NCBI GenBank assembly: GCA_964588335.1
Contig: CAZPOV010000002.1
Coordinates: 186,001 to 250,000 of the forward strand
Reading direction: 5' to 3'
Origin: JAGQZY01 sp964588335
Lineage (GTDB): Bacteria; Bdellovibrionota; Bdellovibrionia; Bdellovibrionales; JAGQZY01
DNA: 64,000 nucleotides
The notes under the pieces were generated by a model. That model saw nothing but the letters and a program-made list of their open reading frames with translations. It had not been told where the DNA came from and searched no databases. A program made the position numbers and the translations under genes. Each line of letters begins with the position of its first letter. Position 1 is the first letter of the stretch. This document shows positions 51,901 through 53,908 of this stretch, one piece after another.

Positions 51901-52606
51901 TGTTTCGATCCGTGGTAAAGATGCTTCGGGTCGTGTTTCAAACACTGTTACCAGTGCCCCATGGATTGTACCGATCAGTGTGATTGGCGGCGGCTGGCGT
52001 TCGGGAAGTACACATCCCGGTGGTGTAGGAACGGCACGAACTCTTGTCTATCTGCATGCCATGGATGTTAACGGCACGACCTCTGATGTCACTGCTGTGA
52101 CCTACGGAGGACAGGCATTGACTCAAGTCGAACAAATTCAAGCCGGAAATGGGGGAGGATTTAGAACTCGTGTTGAGGTTTGGATTTGTAATGAGGCTTG
52201 TTTAACAGCGGCGTCGGGAACAACTTTTGTCGCTACTTACAATAATACAGCCACTCGCTATGTGTTGGAGTACTCGATCATGTTAGAGGGTGTGGATCAA
52301 GCTTCACCAGTTTACGATACCGCGACGGCTGACAATAATGGTGGAAATGCTATTACTATTAACAACATAAATGAGATCAATGGTGGTATAACGATTCTCA
52401 ACGCCGCCCACGGTAACTTTGCGACAATTACTTATCTCAATGGAGTTGATAGTACGACGGGGACTCAGCAGGATCCCGATCCTCAGGTCTCCCAAAACGC
52501 GGCCTACAATTTCTTTACGACGACAGTGACCAACTTTGATTACAATCTGAGCGCCAGTAACAACCAGCGTTTTGTCGGTGCTGCAGTTAACTTTAGGCCA
52601 CAGTAA
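18995..52606 (+). CDS. Giant lipoprotein of ~92 tandem choice-of-anchor-D/ASH-like domains
   Basis: One frame of 11,203 codons without interruption. The N-terminal signal ends in the lipobox LVSC (Cys about residue 22), so the protein should be lipid-anchored, probably at the outer membrane. Hand counting gives one divergent domain (about residues 40-155) and then about 91 domains to about 10,571. Each is near 114 residues with the plan ISETDPYDYG, FTLTNTGG, GLAAPF, GGxYPGTGGxC, xCxIxVEFAP, DTIxIxYNDG, RDxQGTG. This matches the choice-of-anchor-D (ASPM/SPD-2/Hydin-like) beta-sandwich class. Every domain examined keeps two cysteines about ten residues apart, which would form a disulfide outside the cytoplasm. 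Residues about 10,572-11,203 hold Ig-like and FN3-like domains and an unassigned beta-rich end. The start is TTG with AGAAGG ten bases upstream. A very long surface fibre or adhesin is the likely role, inferred from architecture only. Confidence 0.9.
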   Translation: MRLDGVRTLILSFVTLPFLVSCIADVNEPEDTTGSFIVFSTSSSPTDATTTLDFGPTAVVPGRSFRELFLINTGTKDAEGIQETFSSTEFGFEGGLYPGIGGDCTDTLEPGQSCLLVLRFDPPLRTAYAETMQLNYRDSLGSKEGLLDLVGRGTDPAIISISETDPYDFGLQPLNTSGEFAFSLSNIPTGAAAKNIQEIGLNLPFDMKDGAYPGTGGTCTDVLLPGASCSIVVTFTPASVGIKLDQININYDNGVTFVSAYRDVQGEGVVPATLEITDAPLYDFGSIIVSQTASRIFTVTNTGGLPATSVSGTGLAFPFRFTGGAYPGTGGDCGVTVAPSASCNIEVEFVPINPGVYVDTIEMPYNDGAELQIAERDIQGTSTTPALLEISEAPFYNYGPAAIGSSVNQIFTVTNTGGATASAIVDTGGLTNPFRYFGSAYPGVGGDCNVNLAPGASCQLVIEFYPSVTGSYNDTVELQYNNGLALVTSDRDMQGSGVVPAVLSITETDPYSFGAIPTGGELTHIFTISNTGGFTASGVSEIGLAAPFAFTGGAFPGTNGTCTTNIFAASSCDIEIAFQPTVTGLQTDTINFQYYDGASLQNLTRDVEGNGVTPANLTISDGPLYDFGTPVLGASRSHTFTVTNAGGFVATSIVGGGLVPPFSYTGGSFPGTTGTCAASLGAGATCTINVTYAPTVVNVDSDTIEIDFYDGVSTQTALRDVTGTGVLPALLTITDAPLYDYGTIAVNSTATHLFTIDNIGGGPATVITEVGLAAPYQFVGGTYPGTGGTCGTTLAPGAQCDLAVEFAPTVLGIYNDTLDLSYDDGAGVVNSTRDVTGVAAPPALITINLGPTFDYGQQAVGSQTDQAFILTNTGGVDATSMNGLGLVPPYDFAGGAYPGTGGDCAAILAPTATCTIVVTYSPAALGVNSDTILIDYDDGVATQQSSRDVTGEGVNPALLVIDSGPVYDYGTVADGSVTSHTFNISNAGDVPANNILDLAALAAPFAYEGGTYPGTTGNCGTSLASGATCSIVVEYAPTTTGAQSDTIEIQYDDGANVVSTTRDIQGTSVNPALLVIDQAPLYNFGDAPTGATRTFTFTVTNTGAFAASAMAGGGLTAPFSYLGGSYPGGAGTCAATLAAGANCTIEVQYAPSTVAVHTDTIELNYFDGANTQIADRDLQGTGVNPALLEISDAPVYNFGTVAVGSNNLYTLTVTNTGGFPATSIADGLGLAPPFTFSGGTFPGAAGNCAATLAAAASCTIEVDYSPAAVNADADTIEISYNNGVIASTATRDLIGNAVNPALITISETDPYDYGTLATGGSLTHVFTLSNSGDVPATAVAEIGLAAPFAFTGGAFPGTAGTCTATLNNATSCDIEVEFAPTVTGLQADTIDIQYNDGTAVVNATRDIQGTGVSPAVISISETDPYDYGILAQGASTTHIFTLTNGGGGPATVMTGTGLSAPFQFTGGSYPGAAGTCTATLAPAANCNIEVEFAPTSAAIFSDSIEINYFDGANNVTSTRDVTGTGATPALLVISETDPYDFGLIAAGGSTTHLFTVSNIGDVAATAVAETGIAAPFDYLGGAYPGIGGNCGATIGIGATCNIVIEYAPAAPAVHSDTIDIGYNNGAIVTNSTRDIQGTATTPATLTISETDPYNYGTRAVGSVNPYIFTITNSGGVSATLMADAGALAAPFAYVGGSYPGTGGDCGATLASLASCTIELAYAPTAAVVSNDTIDINYDNGVGLQNTTRDVTGTGATPATLTITETDPFDYGNVTVNSTLSHTFTLANTGGVAATTVNEVGLAAPFQFVGGAYPGTGGTCTATINSGANCDIVIEFAPTASGFSNDTIDIQYFDGVNTQITSRDIQGTGLTPAVIAISELDPYDYGTQPTGQVIQHTFLLTNTGGTTASAIAGAGLASPFRFEGGTFPGTSGTCAATLGVGASCNVVVEYAPVAVSAADNDTIDINYFDGAVGQLSTRDVTGVAVAPAFLQISETDPYNYGTLATGASVSHVFTVTNAGGFQASALSEVGLVAPFTFTGGVYPGVGGDCTGTLAAGATCNLEIQYAPGVANADSDTIEMQYNNGVSVQVANRDIVGTAVLPATIDITETDPYDFGTVAVGATTTHVFTLSNSGGFQASAINEIGLSAPFAFSGGAFPGTSGTCTATLSPAASCTIEVAFSPSVTGAAADTIEIQYNNGAVVVTSNRDVQGTGAAPAVITITETDPYDYGSVTQGATANHIFTLNNTGAVAATTVGGSGLSAPFSFTGGSYPGTAGTCGATILSGANCTIDVTFAPTGPVVSASTIDINYNNGVGLQTSSRDVTGTGIAPALITISESDPYSYGLVANGGNASHLFTLTNSGGSTATALAEVGLAAPFAFAGGGYPGTGGTCGVSLGAGASCDIVIDFDPVALGAFGDTIDISYNDGAAVQSATRDVQGTGGAPALLDVAGPDPYDFGTRANGSTTTIVLTVSNSGAVPATAMADGLGLAAPYDWTGGAYPGTTGTCGASLAAAASCTVEVQYNPSALGATSDTLAVTYNDGAVAQTLNHGLQGTAAPPASLAITETDPYDYGNIAVGATGVHTFTVSNSGGVAATGISETGIAAPFQYVGGAYPGTAGTCGVAITAGGSCDIQIEFSPSATGLQTDTIDIAYNNGVSVVSVTRDIQGTGLAPAVLTISEVDAYDYGTNPLGSVTPHTFTITNTGGAPAAGMAGSGLSSPFRFEGGAYPGTSGTCVGTLASAASCTIVVEYAPVSANGLDPDTIIIDYNDGAAAQQSTRDVEGTSVTPANLTISEVNPYNYGTLAVGDVQTHIFVVTNGGGFLASALSEVGLAAPFTFTGGSYPGTGGDCVGTLAAGASCNLEIQYAPGAVSAGDNDTIDVAYNDGVNPQNATRNITGAAVTPANITISATDPYDYGTVATGATATNIFTLTNTGTFIASAITETGLSAPFAFTGGTFPGSGGTCGATLAGSATCTIEVEFAPSATGAALDTINISYDNGVSTVSSTRDVQGTGAAPAVITITETDPYDFGAVTQGSSANHIFTLDNTGAVPATSVGGSGLVAPFQFTGGSYPGTTGTCGATINPSTPCTIDVTYAPTAVVVSNDTIDINFNDGAGLQTSSRDITGTGIAPALITISETNPYDYGLIANGGNASHVFTLTNSGGSTATAITEVGLAVPFAFAGGGFPGTGGTCGVNLAASASCDVVIDFDPVAIGAFADTINFSYNNGAVVQAATRDVQGTGGAPALLDIAGPDPYDFGTRANGSTTSVVLTVSNSGAVSAVSMADGLALAAPYDWTGGAYPGTTGTCGATLAAAASCTLELQYNPSALGATSDTLAVTYNDGAVAQTLNHGLQGTAAPPANLTISNSDPYDYGSVAVGATSVHTFTVSNGGGVAATGLVESGIAAPFQYTGGTYPGAAGTCGVAITAGGSCDIEIEFAPSATGLQADTISIAYNNGVSVVNATRDVQGTGLAPAVLSISEVDAYDYGTRPLGSVTPHTFTITNTGGAPAAGMAGSGLSSPFRFEGGAYPGTSGTCVATLASAASCTVVVEYAPVSANGLDPDTIVIDYNDGAAAQQSTRDIEGTSVTPANLTISEVDPYNYGTLAVGDVQTHVFVVTNGGGFLASALNEVGLAAPFTFTGGSYPGTGGDCVGTLAAGASCNLEIQYAPGVVSAGDNDTIDLAYNDGVNPQNANRDITGAAVTPANITISATNPYDYGTVATGSSANNVFTLTNTGTFIASAINEVGLSAPFAFTGGAFPGTGGTCGATLSGAATCTIEVAFAPSATGAATDTIEISYDNGVSTVSSTRDVQGTGAAPAVITITETDPYDFGAVTQGSSTNHIFTLDNTGAVPATSVGGSGLVAPFQFTGGSYPGTAGTCGATINPSTPCTIDVTYAPTAVVVSTDTIDINFNDGAGLQTSSRDITGTGIAPALITISETNPYDYGLIANGGNATHTFTLTNSGGSTATAITEVGLAVPFAFAGGGFPGTGGTCGVNLAASTSCDVVIDFDPVAVGAFADTIAFNYNDGAAPQTALRDVQGTGGAPASLDIAGADPYDFGTRANGSTTTTVLTISNSGAVPATGIADGLTLATPFDWVGATYPGTGGNCGATLAAGASCNIEVQFAPVGLGTDTETITLNYDDGAVAQALTHDLTGTSTAPANIAISESDPYDYGNVTENATASHVFTLTNGGGVAATVITEIGLAAPFTFAGGVFPGTSGTCTATLPAGGNCDIDIEFAPVSTGLLADTISIQYNNGAGVVTSDRDVQGTGLAAAVLAISDGPGNFDYGTVPTGSTNSKTFTVNNTGGSTAVAMAGSGLTSPFTFAGGAYPGGGTCAATLGAGASCTIIVEYNPIAVSGGDTDTILLDYNDGAVAQQTTRGVDGVAVAPATLTISETNPYSYGTLAVGATATHVFVVSNTGGFQASGLVESGLAAPYAYTGGSYPGTGGDCTATLNAGASCNIEIQYAPVGVSGGDNDTIDFAYNDGVNPQNVTRNITGIAVTPASITISDGPTYDFGTVATGATATRVFTLANGGNFQASAINEVGLAAPFDFVGGTFPGTGGNCTATLAGAANCTIAIEFAPSGTGLQVDTIDISYNNGATTVSATRDLQGTGAAPALITITETDPYDFGNVTVGATTNHIFTLDNSGAVPATVVNGAGLAPPFRFTGGSFPGTAGTCTGTINPSTPCDIDVTYAPTAAAASADTIDITYNDGVTGQTSSRDITGTGISPALITITESDPYDFGLVASGGGSASHLFILNNTGGSTATGLIESGLAAPFGYVGGSYPGTGGNCGASLGAGASCNIVVEFAPGANSPFADTIDFAYNDGAAPRTVTRDVQGTGGAPALLDIAGPDPYDFGTLASGATDTQILTITNSGALPATSIADGAGLAAPFDYTGAAFPGAGGDCGATLAAGASCNIEVQFNPAGVGANSDIIVINYDDGTGAATLNHGVDGTGAAPANISITETDPYDFGNVTENATATHIFTLNNGGGVSATAVTDIGLTAPFGFTGGTFPGSGGTCGATLGSGASCDIEVVFAPTSTGLLTDTISIQYNNGATVVTSDRDVQGTGLAAAILTISDGPGNFDYGTVPTGSTNSKTFTVNNTGGSTASAMAGSGLTAPFTFAGGAYPGGGTCGATLGAGASCTMIVEYNPVGVSASDTDVILLDYNDGAVAQQATRGVDGVAVAPANITISETNPYSYGTLAVGATATHVFVVSNTGGFQASGLIESGLAAPYAYTGGSYPGTGGDCTATLNAGATCNIEIQYAPVGVSGGDNDTIDFAYNDGVNPQTATRNITGIAVTPASITISDGPTYDFGTVATGAIATRVFTLTNGGNFQASAINEVGLAAPFDFVGGTFPGTGGNCTATLAGAANCTIAIEFAPSGTGLQVDTIDISYNNGVTTVSATRDVQGTGAAPALITITETDPYDFGSVTVGATTNHIFTLDNSGAVPATVVNGAGLAPPFRFTGGSFPGTAGTCTGTINPSTPCDIDVTYAPTTAAASADTIDITYNDGVTGQTSSRDITGTGIAPALITITESDPYDFGLVASGGGTASHLFTLNNTGGSTATGLLESGLTAPFGYVGGSYPGTGGNCGASLGVGASCNIVVQFAPSANSSFAATIDFAYNDGAAPRTVTRDVQGTGGAPALLDIAGPDPYDFGILASGATDTQILTITNSGAVPATGIADGAGLAAPFDYTGAAYPGSGGNCGATLAAGASCNIEVQFNPAGVGANSDTIVINYDDGTGAATLNHGVDGTGAAPANISITETDPYDFGNVTENATATHIFTLNNGGGVSATAVADIGLAAPFGFTGGAFPGSGGTCGTTLGSGASCDIEVVFAPTSTGLLTDTISIQYNNGATVVTSDRDVQGTGLAAAILTISDGPGNFDYGTVPTGSTNSKTFTINNTGGSPASAMAGSGLTSPFTFAGGSYPGGGTCAATLGAGASCTVIVEYNPISVSAGDTDVVLLDYNDGAIAQQATRGVDGIAVAPANLTISETNPYSYGTLAVGATATHIFTVTNGGGFQATALAETGLAAPYTFTGGSYPGTGGDCTATLNAGATCSIEVQYAPAGVSGGDNDTINIAYNDGVNPQAATRNVTGIAVTPASITISDAPTYDFGTVATGATATRVFTLTNGGNFQASSINEIGLNAPFDFVGGTFPGTGGNCTTTLAGAANCTIAIEFAPSGTGLQVDTIDISYNNGVTTVSATRDIEGTGAAPAVITITESDPYDFGSVTVGSNTNHVFTLDNTGAVPATVVNGAGLAAPFTFTGGSFPGATGTCTGTINPSTPCTIDVTFAPTGAVVSADTIDITYNNGVSGQTSSRDITGTGIAPALITITESDPYDFGLVASGGGTATHLFTLNNTGGSTATGLLETGLAAPFGYVGGSYPGTGGNCGASLGVGASCNIVVQFAPTANTPFADTIDFAYNDGTAPQTVTRDVQGIGGAPALLDIAGPDPYDFGTLASGATDTQVLTITNSGAVSATGIADGAGLAAPFDYTGAAFPGTGGNCGATLAAGASCTVEVQFSPAGVGANSDTLVINYDDGTGAATLNHGIDGTGAAPANISITETDPYNFGNVTENATATHIFTLNNGGGVSATAVTDIGLSAPFGFTGGSFPGSGGTCGATLGSGASCDIEVVFAPTSTGLLTDTISIQYNNGATVVTSDRDVQGTGIAAAILAISDGPGNFDYGTVPTGSTNSKTFTINNTGGSPASAIAGSGLTSPFTFAGGSFPGGGTCGVTLGAGASCTFIVEYNPISVSAGDTDTILIDYNDGAIAQQSTRGVDGVAVAPASLTISETNPYSFGTLAVGATNTHVFVVTNGGGFQATALAETGLAAPYTFTGGSYPGVGGDCTATLNAGATCNIEIQYAPTGVSGGDNDTINIAYNDGVNPQAATRNVTGIAVTPASITISESDPYDFGTVATGATISHVFTLANGGNFQASSISEIGLNAPFAFTGGAFPGTGGNCTATLAGASNCTIEIEFAPSGTGLQVDTIDISYNNGVSTVSSTRDIEGTGAAPAVITITESDPYDFGSVTVGSNTNHIFTLDNTGAVPATVVNGAGLAAPFTFTGGSFPGATGTCTGTINPSTPCTIDVTYAPTGAVVSADTIDITYNNGVSGQTSSRDITGTGIAPAFITITESDPYDFGLVASGGGTANHLFTLNNTGGSTATGLLESGLAAPFGYVGGSYPGTGGNCGASLGVGASCNIVVQFAPAANTPFADTIDFAYNDGTAPQSVTRDVQGTGGAPALLDIAGPDPYDFGTLASGATDTQVLTITNSGAVPATGIADGAGLAAPFDYTGAAFPGTGGNCGATLAAGASCNIEVQFNPAGVGANSDIIVINYDDGTGAATLNHGVDGTGAAPANISITESDPYDFGNVTENATATHIFTLNNGGGVSATSVTDIGLAAPFGFTGGSFPGSGGTCGATLGVGASCDIEVVFAPTSTGLLTDTISIQYNNGATVVTSDRDIQGSGIAAANLTLSDGPGNFDYGTVPTGSTNSKTFTINNTGGSTASAIAGSGLTTPFAFAGGSYPGGGTCGVTLGAGASCTVIVEYNPISVSAGDTDTILIDYNDGAIAQQSTRGVDGVAVAPANLTISETNPYSFGTLAVGATNTHIFTVTNSGSFQASALAETGLAAPYAFTGGSYPGSGGDCTATLNAGATCSIEIQYAPAGVSGGDNDTINIAYNDGVNPQAATRNITGIAVTPASITISETGTYDFGTVATGATTSHIFTLTNTGNFQASSISEIGLAAPFDFVGGSFPGTGGNCTTTLAGAANCSIAIEFAPGGTGLSPDTIEIQYNNGVTTVSSTRDVQGTGAAPAVITITESDPYDFGSVTVGSNTNHIFTLDNTGAVPATIVSGGGLAAPFRFTGGSFPGTTGTCTASINPSTPCTIDVTYAPSAAVVSADTIDITYNDGASGQTSSRDVTGTGIAPALITITESDPYDFGLVASSGGTANHLFTLNNTGGSTATGLVESGLTAPFGYVGGSYPGTGGNCGASLGVGASCNIVVQFAPGANTSFADTIDFAYNDGTAAQSVTRDVQGTGGAPASLDIAGPDPYDFGTFASGASDTQIFTITNSGAVSATGIADGAGLAAPFDYTGAAFPGTGGNCGATLAAGASCNIEIQFTPAGVGANSDTIVINYDDGTGAAVLNHGVDGTGAAPASISITETDPYDFGNVTENATATHIFTLNNGGGVSATAVADIGLAAPFGFTGGSFPGSGGTCGTTLGSGASCDIEVVFAPTSTGLLTDTISIQYNNGATVVTSDRDVQGSGVAAANLTISDGPGNFDYGTVPTGSTNSKTFTINNTGGSTASAIAGSGLNAPFAFAGGSYPGGGTCGVTLGAGASCTVIVEYNPVGVSAGDNDTILIDYNDGAIAQQVTRGLDGIAVAPANLTISETNPYSFGTLAVGATNSHIFTVTNGGGFQASALSETGLAAPYTFTGGSYPGTGGDCTATLNAGATCSIEIQYAPAGVSGGDNDTINIAYNDGVNPQAATRNVTGIAVTPASITISETGTYDFGTVATGATTSHIFTLTNSGNFQASSLSEVGLAAPFDFVGGSFPGTGGNCTATLAGASNCTVAIEFAPSSTGLQADTIDFSYNNGVTTVSATRGVQGTGATPATITITESDPYDFGNVTVGASDNHIFTLNNIGAVAATVVNGAGLAAPYSFTGGLFPGSAGTCGATINPSTPCTIDVTYAPSAAVVSNDTIDINYNNGVSAQTSSRDVTGTGITPAVLTLSDSNPYDFGLTAFGGGTSTHVFVLSNIGNSPATGLAESGLSAPFTFIGGSYPGTGGDCGPSLGVGATCNLAVQFAPASSGAFAGSLQIDYNDGTAAQSVIRSIQGTGGNPASLSIAAADPFDFGTRASGSTTTQVLTVSNGGAVAATGIVDGAGLNAPFDYAGGAYPGTSGTCGGSLANGASCTIEVQFNPAGAGLLSDTIIINYNDGTAPVALNHGLQGTGAAPASLSITETDPYDYGNVTQNATVNHVFTLSNSGGVNATAISEIGLAAPFTFSGGSFPGTAGTCATSLPPSGSCDIEIAFTPNATGLLSDTISIQYNSGAIVTTVDRDVQGTGLAPAVLTISDGPGNFNYGTVPTGSTNSKTFTINNTGASQATGIAGSGLVSPFGFAGGSYPGGGTCGVTLGAGASCTIIVEYNPIAVAAGDNDVILLDYSDGAVAQQSTRGVQGSAVAPANLTISGSDPYNYGSVPTGASAQNTFTITNVGTFQATSLSETGLAAPFTYVGGAYPGTGGDCSVTLNGGSTCTIVVQYTAPGLGLDTDTISFSYNDGNTGQTVTRDVQGTGIAPANLTISDSDPYNYGDVPVGSSGSRIFTVTNSGSFTASSITETGLAAPFDFAGGTYPGTAGNCGVTLAPAANCTIEVEFTPTATGLSSDSMVLQYNNGATTVTSSRDVQGTGTTTANITITESDPYNYGNVTIGNTVSYIFTLTNTGGVDATAIAETGLAAPYAFVGGAFPGTGGTCTATLSASASCDIEIAFTPTASGLQSDGIVIQYNNGLVTTTSTRLVQGTGRTPAVLTLSESDPYNYGSIPDGSTVSHIFTITNSGQSSATALAEVGLAAPFAFAGGSYPGTGGDCGASLGGGASCDIEIEYAPSGLGASVDTITINYNDGVVAQSASRDIQGNSLAPAVLTISGGPTYDFGTQATTSTVTTVLTVTNSGSVTATSIADGGGLAAPFDFTGAGFPGTGGNCGATLAPAGVCNIEVAFSPTANGLRTDTITINYDDGAGAQVASRAVQGTGAAPANINISETDPYDYGTVTIGNNSNHIFTLSNTGGVQATSLSEIGLGVPYTFNGGSFPGTGGNCTTTLNSGSSCTIDILFTPVISGVAADTIDFSYDTGAGTTNATRDIQGTGATPANLTISESNPYSYGTVTIGNNPGHVFVVTNSGQTTATGLADGGGLAAPFAYTGAIYPGVGGNCGTSLAAGASCNIEVQFSPSASVLSTDTIVLDYNSGVAAQQATRDIQGTGRSPALITISDGPSYDFGNVTVGNDAEYTFTLTNTGETNATLMADAGSLAGIFDWKGGTYPGTGGNCGANLLAGGGNCTVVVTFTPAVSGPQIDTIEVDYNDGVNTQTADRDVLGTGLDPAILTLSESDPYNYGNVVVGNTRNRVFVLTNTGDATATAISEVGLALPFRFVGGSFPGTAGNCGVTLAPSTTCNLDIEFVPSSTGMAPDTINISYNDSVTLQNVTRDIQGTGVNPALLEISSSPIYNYGTVVNGGNADVVLTVTNNGDVTATGIGDGGGLAAPFNFTGGAYPGTGGNCGGTLGAGATCNISVRFSPASSGLHSDTIVIAYNDGLGAQTSVRDIDGIGATPSVLTISESDPYDYGTQATGVTVEHTFTVTNTGEFTATLVADGGGLASPFNWKGGTYPGVGGTCGGSILGADSCTIVVTYSPLANGTVTDTIEIDYNDGLISQTATRDVEGTGAAPALLTISDGPTFNWGIVLNGNTETKTFTVSNSGGVDATSLNGAGLAGPYDFAGGSFPGGGTCTATLSAGGNCTIIVEYTAAGSAVNNDTVQVTYNNGVSGQTSNRDMTAIAHTEGAVLSLLSPATSPSNDTTPTIRVSSIITNIGVRLYSDGACSSQVATGTAPGTTIDLTSSILADSTYDFHVRLEDDYGNLSGCSGNSVAYEVDTLSPSPNTWAYAISSPADGSESNDNTPQFTVSGAPVAENGTSVQFYDEATCTNNVGTAGTLAAGSASVTDVSYLTTGADDGSKIYYVVATDPAGNASSCTATGLDYFMDTQNPNTPNTLATASTWVTATNVSPQFSWAAATDPAPSSGINRVEVAISDNIGGGNEAAGWTVLGSAVTNHEYLAGLSLNECQNYYPSVRFFDDATNESITVTTPAFRADATNPSDPVFIINNAQTTQQSPTISITTASSDNCLFDQYEFRLSFDANDNGALEAGEEGNVVAWKDIGNVGSYQETGLSLGVGSQYFVSIRGKDASGRVSNTVTSAPWIVPISVIGGGWRSGSTHPGGVGTARTLVYLHAMDVNGTTSDVTAVTYGGQALTQVEQIQAGNGGGFRTRVEVWICNEACLTAASGTTFVATYNNTATRYVLEYSIMLEGVDQASPVYDTATADNNGGNAITINNINEINGGITILNAAHGNFATITYLNGVDSTTGTQQDPDPQVSQNAAYNFFTTTVTNFDYNLSASNNQRFVGAAVNFRPQ
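24263..48304 (+). repeat. Higher-order repeat: ten blocks of seven domains
   Basis: Domains recur as seven distinguishable types in fixed order, so the eighth domain resembles the first. Using the domain that reads ITETDPYDYGNV as landmark, blocks start at 24263, 26663, 29066, 31469, 33875, 36281, 38687, 41093, 43499 and 45905. Spacings are 2400, 2403, 2403 and then 2406 six times; the tenth block is 2400 bp. Type-specific marks include PALLDIAGPDPYDFG, DGPGNFDYGTVPTG and the PSTPC variant of the second cysteine motif. The first and last blocks are weaker matches. Confidence 0.9.
31469..45904 (+). repeat. Six consecutive blocks of exactly 2406 bp
   Basis: Homologous positions are spaced exactly 2406 bp apart across six intervals: the landmark after TTTGG occurs at 31515, 33921, 36327, 38733, 41139, 43545 and 45951. 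Each block encodes 802 residues as domains of 114+115+115+114+115+115+114 in rotating order. No insertion or deletion changes a block length, although many synonymous changes have accumulated. Confidence 0.95.
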
Positions 52607-52616
52607 TGGAGTCGAT

Positions 52617-53042
52617 ATGAATTGGTTTCTTATTTTAATAACAGCTCTGTTGGCAACCAACGAAGTTCCCATTGAATACACTCCCGAGGAACTCAACGAG
52701 CAGTCCGGTTACTTCGTCCTATTGGCAACCGCCCCTACACCTTGTGCTGTGGGTAGCGAATCCAGTAGTTGCGAAAAAGCCCTGATCTATGAAAACGGTG
52801 TGGAATCATTGCATCTGGTAACCGTCGACAACCGTCAGTTCTCTGAAGGCAACTTTGATGTCAATCAGGTATTGCAAAATCCAGAAGCCTATGAGGGTGA
52901 GATCATCACTATTGATATTGCCACAAAAGTCAGCGTTGCCGCCCCCTATGATTCTGTGGTGGCTCGATTTCTGAAAGATCAAACCGTTGAGTTAAAAGTG
53001 CGCAAGGACTCGCAAGATTATTTAAAGGTTTTCGCGCCTTGA
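52617..53042 (+). CDS. Small exported protein cotranscribed with the giant lipoprotein gene
   Basis: A 141-residue protein of unknown function. ATG at 52617 is ten bases after the giant gene's stop and has GGAG five bases upstream; the longer frame from 52572 lies inside the giant gene. It has a short signal peptide (MNWFLILITALLATNEVP). The mature part carries two cysteines close together (PTPCAVGSESSSCEK) and is otherwise beta-rich (EGEIITIDIATKVSV, VELKVRKDSQDYLKV). The close spacing implies one transcript with the giant gene, so an accessory role for the fibre is possible but untested. TatD follows 20 bases later. Confidence 0.78.
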   Translation: MNWFLILITALLATNEVPIEYTPEELNEQSGYFVLLATAPTPCAVGSESSSCEKALIYENGVESLHLVTVDNRQFSEGNFDVNQVLQNPEAYEGEIITIDIATKVSVAAPYDSVVARFLKDQTVELKVRKDSQDYLKVFAP

Positions 53043-53062
53043 TGAATCGGGTACTATAGGCC

Positions 53063-53830
53063 ATGACTGATTCAAAAATGCCTCTATGCAAAGACCCCAT
53101 TGTCGATTGCCATTGCCATCTTTCTTTCTTATCGATGGATGAAGCCGATCAGACCGTGCAATCCAACCCCGATCATTTTTGGATTCTTGGCGGCTATCAA
53201 CCTTCCGAGTGGGAAGCTCAGGTGCATTTAAAAAAACAGTTTCCAAAACAGATTCGCAGCTGCTACGGACTGCACCCTTGGTATGTCAAAAGTGATGAGT
53301 TTGAAATCAGTCGCGACCTTGAAGCTTTAAAGATCTGGTCCGCCCAGGCTGACTATATAGGTGAAGTGGGTTTGGATTTTTATGGTGACGACGCCCACTT
53401 GAAAAAACAATTGCAGATCAATGTCTTCGAGCAGCAGCTCGATCTGTCCACTGGACAGCCTTTTGTCTTCCATGTTGTCAAAGCCCATGGCAAAGCTCTT
53501 GAAGTTCTTAACAACTTTTCGGTCAAAGGTTTTGTGCACAGTTTTTCCGGTTCCATTGAGGTGGCGGAGAAGTATTTTGCTGAAGGTATCTTGCTGTCTT
53601 TTGGGCCCAATATCCTCAATGAAAATTTCAAAAAAGGGCGTCAGGCGGTCACCGAATTGCCGAAAGAAGCTCTTTTGATCGAAAGCGACACTCCTGGACA
53701 TCCCTTGGATGAAGACGATCCCATCGAAAACCTGAACCAAGTCTATGAAGAGGTAGCGTCTTTGCGGAAAACTTCGGTCGAGGCTTTGAAGAGTCAAGTT
53801 CGATTGAATCTTGAAAACCTCTCGAATTAA
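53063..53830 (+). CDS. TatD family metal-dependent hydrolase/DNase
   Basis: A 255-residue TIM-barrel metallohydrolase of the TatD/YcfH family, cytoplasmic, probably a 3'-5' exonuclease or other phosphodiesterase. The metal ligands are visible in order: VDCHCHLS (HxH), GEVGLDFYG (Glu), FHVVKAHG (His), FVHSFSGS (His) and LLIESDTPGHP (Asp). The length is normal for the family. ATG at 53063 is preceded by ATAGG. It lies 20 bases behind the small exported protein gene and may share its transcript, though the functions look unrelated. Confidence 0.92.
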   Translation: MTDSKMPLCKDPIVDCHCHLSFLSMDEADQTVQSNPDHFWILGGYQPSEWEAQVHLKKQFPKQIRSCYGLHPWYVKSDEFEISRDLEALKIWSAQADYIGEVGLDFYGDDAHLKKQLQINVFEQQLDLSTGQPFVFHVVKAHGKALEVLNNFSVKGFVHSFSGSIEVAEKYFAEGILLSFGPNILNENFKKGRQAVTELPKEALLIESDTPGHPLDEDDPIENLNQVYEEVASLRKTSVEALKSQVRLNLENLSN

Positions 53831-53908
53831 AGGTCAATACTCGCTGACCCTTGTCAACCTCAGCCATTCTTGCTTACCTTAAGGCATTAGCCTATGGGAG
53901 GATGCCAA

